In this document: positions 1-5,607 of the stretch, in pieces | Numbering within the stretch: the first letter of the stretch is position 1 | How the letters are laid out: every line of letters starts with the position of its first letter | NCBI GenBank assembly: GCA_021773655.1 | Contig: JAJFJX010000449.1 | Coordinates: 1 to 7,366, forward strand | Source: Panacagrimonas sp. | Lineage (GTDB): Bacteria > Pseudomonadota > Gammaproteobacteria > Nevskiales > Nevskiaceae | Direction of reading: 5' to 3' | Length of the DNA: 7,366 nucleotides | Program-made: the position numbers and the translations under genes | The notes under the pieces: model-generated | Database searches by the model: none | Seen by the model: the letters and a program-made list of their open reading frames with translations, nothing else | What the model was told of the DNA's origin: nothing

Positions 1-314
1 GTGGTGTCTTTACAGCCTTATCGGTGGATTTTGTTGTGCTCATTGTAACGTGTCATACCCCCTACGCTTACTAGCAATAAAACATAGACTGATCGGTATG
101 GCAAGAACTATTTTCGGAATCGAAACGATTAATCGCGAGCGGGATAACTGCCAATTTCGGCCTTGGTGTATTGGAAATTTTGAAAGATAATTTTTCGACA
201 TGGCTTGGTATTTTGAGAATCTGAAATTTCTGTGGAGGGCGGTAAGCAGACGAGAATGCGCAGAAACGTTGGGGTTTTTCGTAATTCCAATGAGGTATTC
301 GCCGGGCATAAGCA
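1..314. other. AT-rich stretch with no supportable gene
   Basis: No convincing gene lies here. Two overlapping minus-strand open frames (stops near 40 and 129) and a 30-codon plus frame (98-190, beginning MARTIFG) lack a ribosome binding site and show no recognisable family features. Base composition is clearly more AT-rich than the GC-rich stretch starting near 400. A poor promoter-like pair on the plus strand (TTGGTG at 163-168, GATAAT at 186-191, 17-bp spacer) matches consensus well only at the -10, so it is not called. Confidence 0.5.
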
Positions 315-446
315 GTGATACGGGAGAGTAATCAGGGCGACATCAACGACCTGATTGCCCATCGATATTGGATGATTGGGGTCGATAGATCACGGCGCTA
401 TACCATGGCCTATGACCCGCGCCGCCGCCGCTTACACGGTTATTGA
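315..446 (+). CDS. Very short ORF, 43 aa, hypothetical
   Basis: This frame opens with GTG directly after an in-frame stop at 309-311 and runs 43 codons. The product is hydrophilic: an acidic start (RESNQGDINDL) followed by an Arg-rich end (MAYDPRRRRLHGY). No clear Shine-Dalgarno precedes the GTG, and internal ATGs at 372 and 405 are alternatives. Its TGA overlaps the ATG of the next short frame as TGATG, the pattern seen in translationally coupled genes. No family is recognised. A competing open frame covers part of the same DNA (412-618, beginning MTRAAAAYTV), so this may not be coding. Confidence 0.2.
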   Translation: MIRESNQGDINDLIAHRYWMIGVDRSRRYTMAYDPRRRRLHGY

Positions 447-571
447 TGGTCCGCCGGTACCGGCCGCCAGCGGCCCCGTGGGTGTGCTGGTGCAGCGCTC
501 TACACTTAGTGGTGGCAGTGTTAAGACCGGCGCTTGTGGCGTTCGTATGGACATCATGGCGCATTCAATGA
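446..571 (+). CDS. Small hydrophobic ORF, 41 aa, possible membrane peptide
   Basis: The frame starts with ATG inside a TGATG overlap with the preceding short frame. It encodes a basic N-terminus (MVRRYRPP), then a hydrophobic stretch rich in Val, Leu, Ala and Trp (about residues 12-38), enough for one membrane helix. Its stop forms another ATGA overlap, at 568-571, with a 16-codon frame ending at 618. The charge pattern would place the basic N-terminus in the cytoplasm. No family is recognised. The alternative frame 412-618 is also open through this DNA, so the coding assignment is uncertain. Confidence 0.22.
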   Translation: MVRRYRPPAAPWVCWCSALHLVVAVLRPALVAFVWTSWRIQ

Positions 572-672
572 CAGGTTTCCCGGTGCGGTGCCGGTGCTGC
601 CCTCATCATGCCGGATGATCAGGTGAAGAATGCTGGGTTACTGGTCATGTGGTGCAGTGGTGTTTGGTCGGC

Positions 673-843
673 ATGGTGGTAGCCATCGGTCAGGCCATGG
701 CGCGACTAATTGGCGCAAAGGTTATCGCAATGTTCCATACCATTGCCGGTGCCTTGGTCAGCCAAAGACAAGGCAGCACGGCAGGCGAACAGTGCCAGCC
801 CATGCGATCAGAAATGATCGTAGCGGATATGAGGGGGGATTGA
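673..843 (+). CDS. Small ORF, 56 aa, amphipathic or hydrophobic N-terminus
   Basis: The product begins MVVAIGQAMARLIGAKVIA and continues with a second moderately hydrophobic stretch (MFHTIAGALV). It then turns polar and ends in an acidic tail (MIVADMRGD). The frame stays open upstream to the stop at 616-618, with a GTG at 649 as an alternative start. Neither start has a strong ribosome binding site. No family is recognised. It sits in a run of short plus-strand frames leading to the better-supported gene at 897. It could be a membrane peptide or chance. Confidence 0.25.
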   Translation: MVVAIGQAMARLIGAKVIAMFHTIAGALVSQRQGSTAGEQCQPMRSEMIVADMRGD

Positions 844-896
844 TCGCGACCAGCCCGCAGAAACCGGCGTTTACAAACATGCAGAGGAGAAGATCA

Positions 897-1019
897 ATGG
901 ACTGGGATCAGATGGTGTTTATCGTTCTAGCCGTCCTGGCCATTTACGAGTTGAACTATATACAGCGCCGCTTGGGGCGGATTGATGAGGCGATACGAGG
1001 CCGACATGAGCAAGAGTGA
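897..1019 (+). CDS. Single-pass small membrane protein, 40 aa
   Basis: The best-supported of the short plus-strand genes. The ATG at 897 follows a strong Shine-Dalgarno, GAGGAGA at 884-890, with good spacing. The product starts MDWDQM and has one hydrophobic segment at about residues 7-20 (VFIVLAVLAIYELN). It ends in a charged amphipathic tail (IQRRLGRIDEAIRGRHEQE) that probably lies on the cytoplasmic face. The open frame extends upstream to about 630, but the ribosome site argues for this internal ATG. Small proteins of this build are common in phages and plasmids, as holin-like or accessory membrane proteins, but no family can be named. The next short frame starts inside its 3' end. Confidence 0.55.
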   Translation: MDWDQMVFIVLAVLAIYELNYIQRRLGRIDEAIRGRHEQE

Positions 1020-1113
1020 GGCTCGCGTGGGCTGTCCTAGTTGGGCCGGACGAGGCCACCAATTCTTCGGGTATCGCGGCGTCTCACGACGCTGCCGGAC
1101 ACTGAGATTCTGA
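1006..1113 (+). CDS. Very short overlapping ORF, 35 aa
   Basis: The ATG at 1006 is preceded by GAGG (997-1000) at a suitable distance and lies inside the last codons of the membrane-protein gene that ends at 1019, so the two could be translationally coupled. The product is small and basic (MSKSEARVGCPSWAG, ending SRRCRTLRF), with two cysteines. No family is recognised. It may be a real tiny phage-type gene or a truncated remnant. Confidence 0.28.
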   Translation: MSKSEARVGCPSWAGRGHQFFGYRGVSRRCRTLRF

Positions 1114-1158
1114 TGCCAAATGAAACCTGATTCCAGCACCTAAATACTTGCCCCAAAC

Positions 1159-1186
1159 TCGCAACTAAAGTAAGGTTTAGCTGCGA
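1159..1186. repeat. 28-bp inverted repeat, dif-like 11+6+11 layout
   Basis: The left arm is TCGCAACTAAA (1159-1169), the spacer GTAAGG (1170-1175) and the right arm TTTAGCTGCGA (1176-1186). The right arm is the reverse complement of the left with one mismatch, so 10 of 11 positions pair, and pairing stops immediately outside. Two 11-bp arms around a 6-bp centre is the architecture of core sites used by Xer-type tyrosine recombinases. The repeat lies 26 bp before the start codon of such a recombinase. It could instead be an operator or an RNA hairpin in the leader of that gene. Confidence 0.5.
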
Positions 1187-1212
1187 CTACATCTTGCCTC
1201 AAGGGTACCCAT

Positions 1213-2133
1213 ATGACCAACGCCATCATCACCACCCAGATGCCTGCTCAGGCCGACAACGATGCTCAGGTGATCGAGATGTGGTTATCTCAGAAAGCGC
1301 CATCGACACGCGCTATGTACGGCGCCACCCTGGATCGCTTCTGGACTGACACGGGCGTTGATATCAAGTTGCGCGCCATCACGGCTGCTGTGTTGATCGG
1401 CTGGGCACAGCACCTCGAAGCGCTTGGCCTGGCGCCACGATCGCGTAACCGCATGGTGGCGACGATCAAGTCGCTGTTGACCTTCGCGCATAGGATCGGA
1501 TGGTTGCCGCTGAATGTCGGCGTGGTGGCCTCGTCGGCGCCCGTCAGTGACCGCCGGGTGGCCCGTGTGATGTCAGAGGAAGAGGTGTTCGCACTCATCC
1601 AAGGCGCTCGACAGGACCGTGATAGGGAGCTGCTGAAATTCATGTATGCATCGGGGTGCCGCTGCAGTGAAGTGTCGGCGTTGCGATGGTGTGACCTCGA
1701 GCGCCGGGAGCGCGCCGGTCAGGCAGTGCTCACTGGCAAAGGGTCGAAAATCCGCACCGTTTTGGTGAGTTTAGCGGTGATTGATGATGTTATGAAATTG
1801 CGTGATGGTGCTGGTGGTGATGACATTGATGAAGTCGTTGAATTGCGTAATGGCGCAGGTGACGACGATCCTGTGTTCATGTCACAGCGTGGTGGCAAAG
1901 CCATCACCAAAAACGGAATCCACAGAATAGTCGTCGGTGCTGCCAAGCGCGCCGGTATCGACAAGGCGGTGTCGCCTCACTGGTTACGCCATGCTCACGC
2001 TTCCCATTCGCTAGATAGGGGAGCCAAGATCCACGTCTTGCAGGCGACGTTGGGCCACACTTCCATGGCCACGACTTCGCAGTATGTCCATGCCAGGCCC
2101 GATGATAGCTCCGGCCTACACCTGGCGATCTAA
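1213..2133 (+). CDS. Tyrosine recombinase, XerC/XerD-like
   Basis: A DNA strand-exchange enzyme that breaks and rejoins DNA through a 3'-phosphotyrosine. Length (306 aa) is typical of the Xer-like family. Residues about 17-100 form the SAM-like core-binding domain (STRAMYGATLDRFW near 31-44). The catalytic domain carries Arg150 in SGCRCSEV, Lys176 in the beta-hairpin TGKGSKIRTV, His256 and Arg259 in SPHWLRH, His282 in LGH, and the nucleophile Tyr291 in SQYVHA, so the catalytic set is complete. The ATG is preceded by AAGGG (1201-1205) with 7-nt spacing. Residues 191-220 contain an unusual tandem duplication between the Lys hairpin and the His-x-x-Arg motif. It is not an integron integrase: the integron-specific insertion is not apparent. 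It is probably the recombinase of a mobile element rather than chromosomal XerC/D, because its neighbours are small hypothetical genes. A dif-like repeat lies just upstream. Confidence 0.94.
   Translation: MTNAIITTQMPAQADNDAQVIEMWLSQKAPSTRAMYGATLDRFWTDTGVDIKLRAITAAVLIGWAQHLEALGLAPRSRNRMVATIKSLLTFAHRIGWLPLNVGVVASSAPVSDRRVARVMSEEEVFALIQGARQDRDRELLKFMYASGCRCSEVSALRWCDLERRERAGQAVLTGKGSKIRTVLVSLAVIDDVMKLRDGAGGDDIDEVVELRNGAGDDDPVFMSQRGGKAITKNGIHRIVVGAAKRAGIDKAVSPHWLRHAHASHSLDRGAKIHVLQATLGHTSMATTSQYVHARPDDSSGLHLAI
1783..1872 (+). repeat. 45-bp tandem duplication inside recombinase gene
   Basis: Two in-frame 15-codon units (1783-1827 and 1828-1872) encode DDVMKLRDGAGGDDI and DEVVELRNGAGDDDP. Nine of the 15 residues are identical and several others are conservative. 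The copies differ at many third positions, so the duplication is not recent. It lies between the catalytic Lys and the His-x-x-Arg box, on a likely surface segment. It adds strongly acidic residues. Confidence 0.75.
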
Positions 2134-2489
2134 CATAATCAAATGCCGTGTGAGTTACCGCCAATTTGGTAATTTGGAGATGGCTCTCGCGATGGGCCAA
2201 TGGGCGCAAAAATCCCTCATCAACGGTCCTTCTAATTTCCCACCCATCAGCCGGAAAGCCATATGAAGCAAGGGCCATACGATGGAACGCCGTGTGAAAC
2301 TGCCGCTAATGAGAATGAGTCGCAATTTACTTACTGCGGTCGTTAATGCCATTTCCAGCGCTGATATTGGCTGTTCTGGTGGTGGTATTCGGTTCCCTTA
2401 CGGTAACTGATCATGTCCTGTGCTGCAGATTTCGATCCCTAGGGCGTGCCCTGGATGGACAATGCTAACACCCGCCCGAAGCGGGAGTG
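2134..2489. other. Convergent gap without a firm gene
   Basis: This gap lies between the plus-strand recombinase gene and the minus-strand lipoprotein gene. It holds only weak candidates. A 42-codon plus frame at 2282-2410 (begins MERRVKLPLM) has a modest AAGGG upstream. A plus-strand frame ending at 2266 (ends NFPPISRKAI) has no usable ribosome site at its later ATGs. Minus-strand frames here have no recognisable features. Small inverted repeats occur at 2441-2452 (AGGGC-GT-GCCCT) and 2471-2485. Confidence 0.45.
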
Positions 2490-2523
2490 CTAACAACCGG
2501 CTAGTCGTTGCTGCGTTGCTAAC
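2463..2523. repeat. Three TGCTAAC direct repeats, two flanking a hairpin
   Basis: TGCTAAC occurs at 2463-2469, 2488-2494 and 2517-2523. The first two copies flank the small hairpin at 2471-2485. The stop codon of the lipoprotein gene is inside the second copy. The seven-base unit does not fit the attC consensus ends of integrons exactly. Function is unknown, and three short copies could be chance. Confidence 0.4.
2471..2485. terminator. Short GC hairpin at convergent 3' ends
   Basis: CCCGC, loop CCGAA, GCGGG forms a perfect 5-bp GC stem directly beyond the stop codon of the minus-strand lipoprotein gene. There is no T-run on either side, so it is at best a weak or Rho-assisted terminator. 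Its place between two converging genes is the main support. Confidence 0.32.
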
Positions 2524-2798
2524 GAAGTGCCCTCCCTACTTGCCGTTAGTTGGTGCGTGCCTAAGGCCGACAAGCTCTCACACTGCTCAAAGTACGCTTC
2601 AGCCTCAACAGCCTGCTGGTGAAGCTGTTGTACGCATTGTGCGTGTGTGTCTGTGCCACGGCGATAGCCGTAGGCGTCGCAAGTGGCAATAAGTTGGGTG
2701 ACGAACTCTTGCGAATTTAATGCCGGTGAGGACGCTTCAATCTCGCTGCAACCAACTAACGCAATAGTGAGGCCGATCAGGCCGTATCGCATAGCCAT
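2490..2798 (-). CDS. Small cysteine-rich lipoprotein, 102 aa
   Basis: A secreted lipid-anchored protein. The N-terminus MAMRYGLIGLTIALVGC is a lipoprotein signal peptide with lipobox Leu-Val-Gly-Cys (residues 14-17). The +2 residue is Ser, which in enteric bacteria favours sorting to the outer membrane. The mature part is polar and has four further cysteines (about 40, 55, 73 and 102). The segment C-x3-GYRRGTDTHAQCVQQ (about 40-58) matches a pattern I know from small uncharacterised bacterial lipoproteins (Gly-Tyr/Phe, then Gly-Thr-Asp, then Gln-Cys-Val-Gln-Gln). The ATG at 2798 was chosen over the upstream GTG at 2825 because AGGAAGGGG sits just before it and the signal peptide then begins properly. 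Function is unknown. It probably has its own promoter at 3065-3092. Confidence 0.75.
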   Translation of the reverse strand: MAMRYGLIGLTIALVGCSEIEASSPALNSQEFVTQLIATCDAYGYRRGTDTHAQCVQQLHQQAVEAEAYFEQCESLSALGTHQLTASREGTSLATQQRLAGC

Positions 2799-2968
2799 GC
2801 CATTTCCCCTTCCTACTGCAACCACGATAGAGGTAACTCGAACGCGACATCAAGTGACACTGCGCCGCCATGCGAAATCGTGCGATTCCGGTTCGGCCAC
2901 GACGACGTGGTGTGTTGAGGCGGCTTATCGCAAAAAATGCCAAAAATGACAGGAGTTGGGTTGTAGAA

Positions 2969-3018
2969 GGGGAGCGGGGGACAGGGGCCAGGTAGAGGGG
3001 AGGCAGGGGCACCCAGGG
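2969..3018 (+). other. G-run tract with G-quadruplex potential
   Basis: The plus strand has runs of G at 2969-2972, 2976-2980, 2984-2987, 2997-3000, 3006-3009 and 3016-3018. They are separated by loops of 3, 3, 9, 5 and 6 bases. Four or more G-runs with short loops satisfy the usual G-quadruplex pattern. The tract lies between the end of the polymerase-like gene and the lipoprotein gene. A transcript from the promoter at 3065-3092 would be C-rich here. Confidence 0.6.
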
Positions 3019-3064
3019 AGACACCCTCTCTCTACCATAGTGTAAGACTGAATGAACCTAAGTC

Positions 3065-3092
3065 CTTATAGGCAGAGGGAAATTCGTGACAA
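3065..3092 (-). promoter_or_regulatory. Sigma70-type promoter, minus strand
   Basis: Reading the minus strand, TTGTCA (3092-3087) and TATAAG (3070-3065) each match consensus at five of six positions, with a 16-bp spacer. Transcription would begin near 3058. The first gene downstream is the lipoprotein gene starting at 2798, which gives a leader of about 260 nt across the G/C-rich tract. The -35 element nearly touches the stop codon of the polymerase-like gene (3096-3098). Confidence 0.5.
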
Positions 3093-3095
3093 AAC

Positions 3096-4316
3096 TCAAG
3101 AGGCCATTTTGGCCATCGAAACCATTCCATTTGTGGCCTGTTCAAGGGCCTGATTCATCGCATTCTGAAGGTGGCCCATGTCATTCGCTGGCACTATGAA
3201 GGAGTCGTGGATTGGTATAGCTCCGATGCCCTGTTTGCGCAGAGTTCGCATGACGTTGCTCGTCATAACACTGTCCTTGTACTGCAGCTCGAGGCCAATG
3301 CCAGTGTGGAAGAACTGAGCAATTGACCGGTGGTGATGTTTGATAGCCCTGATAAGGGTTGCAGCCCCGTTGCGGTCGCCGCCAACGATCATACTGACGG
3401 CACCAAGCGCCTTAACGTACGTCGTGGCGTTGATGATGATGTTGAACGCGATCTTGACCGTCTTGCGGTTATCCTCCCACCCGTCGATCATATACGGGTC
3501 TTCGATGAGTGCTATGCCTACCATCGCATAGAGCAACCTCGGATGGAGAAATCTATAGTCACGTTCAACGGTATTCTGACCGCCGAATGTTATTAGCTTT
3601 CGATACTTCGCCGGAACATTTTGCACCCAATGGCCGTAGAACCTCCCGCCTTTATCCCAACCACCGTTGTATATACGATGGAGCCGTTCAGCAGCAAGAT
3701 TGACGATGGCCGGACCATTTTTGTTGGGGTCGGTGGGAAACTTAACGACGGTTCCGTTAGCCTCAGTTCCGGCAACAACCAGGCCGATGTCCAATCCAAC
3801 GATGGTTTCATTGATCGCCTCTGTGTTCCTGATATCGCGGCAGATGCGTTCGTTTTTGCGGTATCCAACTAAGTTGCCATCGACATCCTTAAGGCGGACA
3901 ACCTCGCCTCCGTGGCACATTATCAATGGCAAATGTGGGACTGTTGCTAGCAGTCGTGGTGATGCTCGTAATGTAGATTGATGGCCTGTCGGATAACCAG
4001 ATGGAGCGATACAAGTTTCCAGCCAACCATACCCTACAAGTTCATCGACTGACTGTGTAATTGCCGAGTGAGTGTAGGCGTCACCGAAATACTGCCGGTT
4101 GTCGCCGTAGTGGTTTCTGTTGCGACTGTAACTGATGTCCCGGTCCTGGCCGTGGCCCTCTACCACCGCGTCCAAGAGGATCTTGCTTCTAGCGATCTCA
4201 CGGCGCCGACTAGGAGCCGGTGGCAGGTCCAATGAACGGCACCAGTGCGAGTCATTGGTGCGAAAATCGAACGACAAGGGCTTGTCACGGGCGCTGGAAT
4301 TGCGTAAATTACGCAT
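3096..4316 (-). CDS. Compact family A / T7-like polymerase-like protein, 406 aa
   Basis: I recognise this as an unnamed protein type of proteobacterial mobile elements, and the sequence suggests a nucleotidyltransferase palm. Residues about 60-125 (YSRNRNHY, SAITQSVDELVGYGWLE, QSTLRASPRLL) look like a winged-helix DNA-binding module. The second half has, in order: DKGGRFY with the DxxGR motif of single-subunit polymerases (Asp221-Arg225); motif A, VERDYRFLHPRLLYA, with candidate metal ligand Asp253; a motif B-like helix, RKTVKIAFNIIINA (284-297, Arg284, Lys288, Asn292, Asn296); and motif C, AIPIHDSFIVP, with His370-Asp371-Ser372, close to the motif C IHDSFGTIPAD of T7 RNA polymerase. It is less than half the length of T7 RNA polymerase or Pol I, and no exonuclease domain is seen. 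At motif A the Ser I would expect is Arg255. The ATG at 4316 has only a weak ribosome site. It lies downstream of the methyltransferase gene, with a hairpin in the 76-bp gap. Polymerase activity, and whether it makes DNA, RNA or primers, is inference. Confidence 0.85.
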   Translation of the reverse strand: MRNLRNSSARDKPLSFDFRTNDSHWCRSLDLPPAPSRRREIARSKILLDAVVEGHGQDRDISYSRNRNHYGDNRQYFGDAYTHSAITQSVDELVGYGWLETCIAPSGYPTGHQSTLRASPRLLATVPHLPLIMCHGGEVVRLKDVDGNLVGYRKNERICRDIRNTEAINETIVGLDIGLVVAGTEANGTVVKFPTDPNKNGPAIVNLAAERLHRIYNGGWDKGGRFYGHWVQNVPAKYRKLITFGGQNTVERDYRFLHPRLLYAMVGIALIEDPYMIDGWEDNRKTVKIAFNIIINATTYVKALGAVSMIVGGDRNGAATLIRAIKHHHRSIAQFFHTGIGLELQYKDSVMTSNVMRTLRKQGIGAIPIHDSFIVPANDMGHLQNAMNQALEQATNGMVSMAKMAS

Positions 4317-4332
4317 GCTAAATACTCGTTAG

Positions 4333-4378
4333 AACCCGCCACCGGCCTCATTTTCAGGGGAGCTAGTGGCGGGTTTTT
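4333..4378 (+). terminator. 10-bp perfect stem followed by T5
   Basis: AACCCGCCAC (4333-4342) and GTGGCGGGTT (4366-4375) pair perfectly around a 23-nt loop. On the plus strand the stem runs into TTTTT (4374-4378), the form of an intrinsic terminator, although no plus-strand gene feeds into it. On the minus strand the same stem lies between the methyltransferase stop (4393) and the polymerase-like start (4316), where it would be an intercistronic hairpin without a T-run. It may block antisense transcription or lower expression of the downstream gene. Confidence 0.5.
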
Positions 4379-4392
4379 ACGTTAATGCCTCT

Positions 4393-5607
4393 TTAGGCGG
4401 CGGCCTCGGCGTCCTCGGCCTCGACAGCTTCGCCAGCGGTGGCGTCAACAAACCTCTCTGGCTCGTTACCGTGTTGCTCGAAACCGTCCCGTGGTTCACG
4501 GCTGAACATATCCAGCCGGGGCGCATCACATGTCCGCCCTATAGTTTCGTAAAATACGTCAGGCTTACGACTGTGTTCGCGGCGATCAGCATTAAAACAA
4601 CAGAAGAACTTTTTGGTGTCAATAAAACGAGGCGTTCCCTTCCTGGAATAGATCGCAAACTCACAGTTGTACTGCGGCAGTCCAACTGGTTGGAATCCCC
4701 CTGGCTTGTGCCAAACAAATGTGCAAACATATCTAAACCCCCACCCGGATAAGAGGCGGAGCGCCATCGGTAAGAATTTATGTGTCGTCCAAAGAAACAT
4801 ATGGCAATCGTCAGCTGACGGAACATGCATTTCCAACAATTCGTCTTCCGACATAACGGGATAAGGAAAGTCAGTTTGGTTCTGACGTACGTCGCGGTCA
4901 ATCTTAGTCATCGGCCAGGGCGGGTCCATGACGATGCAATGATATTGCCGCTCTATCTTCGGTAGTTTCTGTGCTTCCTTCTTTAGTTCGGCGTTTTTCT
5001 TCTTCTGTTCTTTTGCCTTTACCTTACGCACCAGGGTTGCAGTGGTCGCTGGACGCCCGGATTTGGCCCCGGCATCAAAAGCGGCTTGTAATTCTTCATC
5101 AGAAAGTTCCGCCACCACCTGCCAGTCGCTTGACTGCTTCTTGGTGACCCCGAGTGACGCGAGCGTGGGCGGTGCTTCAGAAACCGGTATCTGCGTGTTA
5201 CTAGTTTTCGTAGGCCTTCCACCCTCTGCCTTCTCGATATCCTTGAGAAGTTGGCCAGCGCGGTGTTCCGCACGTAGTTTTATCTCTGCTGCCCATACCT
5301 GCAACTCACCGTCACTGGCCTGCCGGGCATATGCCGCCATTGCAGCGGCCTTATCGCGGATATCTTTGGCCTCATCGACGGTGTGAGCCTCTTGCAAGGC
5401 GAGTCGGGCGGCATCGTAACGGACCAGTTCAGTCTCTGCGATCTGGCGGCACATCGGATCGTACATAACAAGCCGGGGTTTCGGCTGCTCCCCTGATTTA
5501 TCATCCACCACCAACAAAGGCGATGTCGGCGATTCGGGCACCCAGCCTGGGGATGGGCCGTTGGACTTGCGGTTTTTGGCTCTTCGGGTTTTCACAGTGT
5601 TAGACAT
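4393..5607 (-). CDS. MT-A70 family adenine-N6 methyltransferase with N-terminal helical domain
   Basis: An S-adenosylmethionine-dependent methyltransferase expected to modify adenine at N6, in DNA given the setting. Catalytic motif Asp-Pro-Pro-Trp is at 228-231 (YHCIVMDPPW). Other family marks are CHMFLWTTHKFLP (268-280), FVWHKPGG (297-304), EHSRKPDVFYE (344-354) and MFSREPRDGFEQHGNE (367-382). Residues about 60-215 form a charged helical region (ARLALQEAHTVDEAKDIRDK, AEIKLRAEHRAGQLL, then Lys-rich AKEQKKKNAELKKEAQK) like the N-terminal extension of many phage and plasmid MT-A70 proteins, perhaps for DNA binding or oligomerisation. The last 20 residues are acidic and Ala-rich. The ATG at 5607 overlaps the stop of the AlpA-like gene by 8 nt, so coupling is likely. 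No restriction nuclease is adjacent, suggesting an orphan methylase for protection or regulation. Confidence 0.93.
   Translation of the reverse strand: MSNTVKTRRAKNRKSNGPSPGWVPESPTSPLLVVDDKSGEQPKPRLVMYDPMCRQIAETELVRYDAARLALQEAHTVDEAKDIRDKAAAMAAYARQASDGELQVWAAEIKLRAEHRAGQLLKDIEKAEGGRPTKTSNTQIPVSEAPPTLASLGVTKKQSSDWQVVAELSDEELQAAFDAGAKSGRPATTATLVRKVKAKEQKKKNAELKKEAQKLPKIERQYHCIVMDPPWPMTKIDRDVRQNQTDFPYPVMSEDELLEMHVPSADDCHMFLWTTHKFLPMALRLLSGWGFRYVCTFVWHKPGGFQPVGLPQYNCEFAIYSRKGTPRFIDTKKFFCCFNADRREHSRKPDVFYETIGRTCDAPRLDMFSREPRDGFEQHGNEPERFVDATAGEAVEAEDAEAAA

Noticed and set aside
40..362. Two overlapping minus-strand frames of 89 and 77 aa at the left edge
   Set aside because: Low-complexity AT-rich translation, no Shine-Dalgarno, no motif, and the two frames exclude each other over most of their length.
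376..618. Plus-strand frame read as one 80-aa protein from TTG 376
   Set aside because: The start is TTG without a ribosome site. From ATG 412 it remains possible and is noted as a competing frame, but no family or signal supports it over the overlapping short frames.
1148..1176. Sigma70 promoter for the plus-strand recombinase (TTGCCC, 17 bp, TAAGGT)
   Set aside because: The -10 matches consensus at only three of six positions and overlaps the inverted repeat. Too weak to call.
2463..2494. Integron attC site
   Set aside because: The paired TGCTAAC units are direct, not inverted, and do not match the RYYYAAC/GTTRRRY core ends. The recombinase is also not an integron integrase.
2420..2692. 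Plus-strand frame of 90 aa
   Set aside because: It is antisense to the lipoprotein gene, whose lipobox and conserved cysteine motif are clear.
2737..3024. Minus-strand frame of 95 aa starting with GTG and rich in Pro
   Set aside because: Its N-terminal part is just the translation of the C-rich tract, its C-terminal part is a shadow of the lipoprotein gene, and it lacks a ribosome site.
4366..4752. Plus-strand frame of 128 aa
   Set aside because: Shadow frame opposite the C-terminal half of the MT-A70 gene; no independent support.
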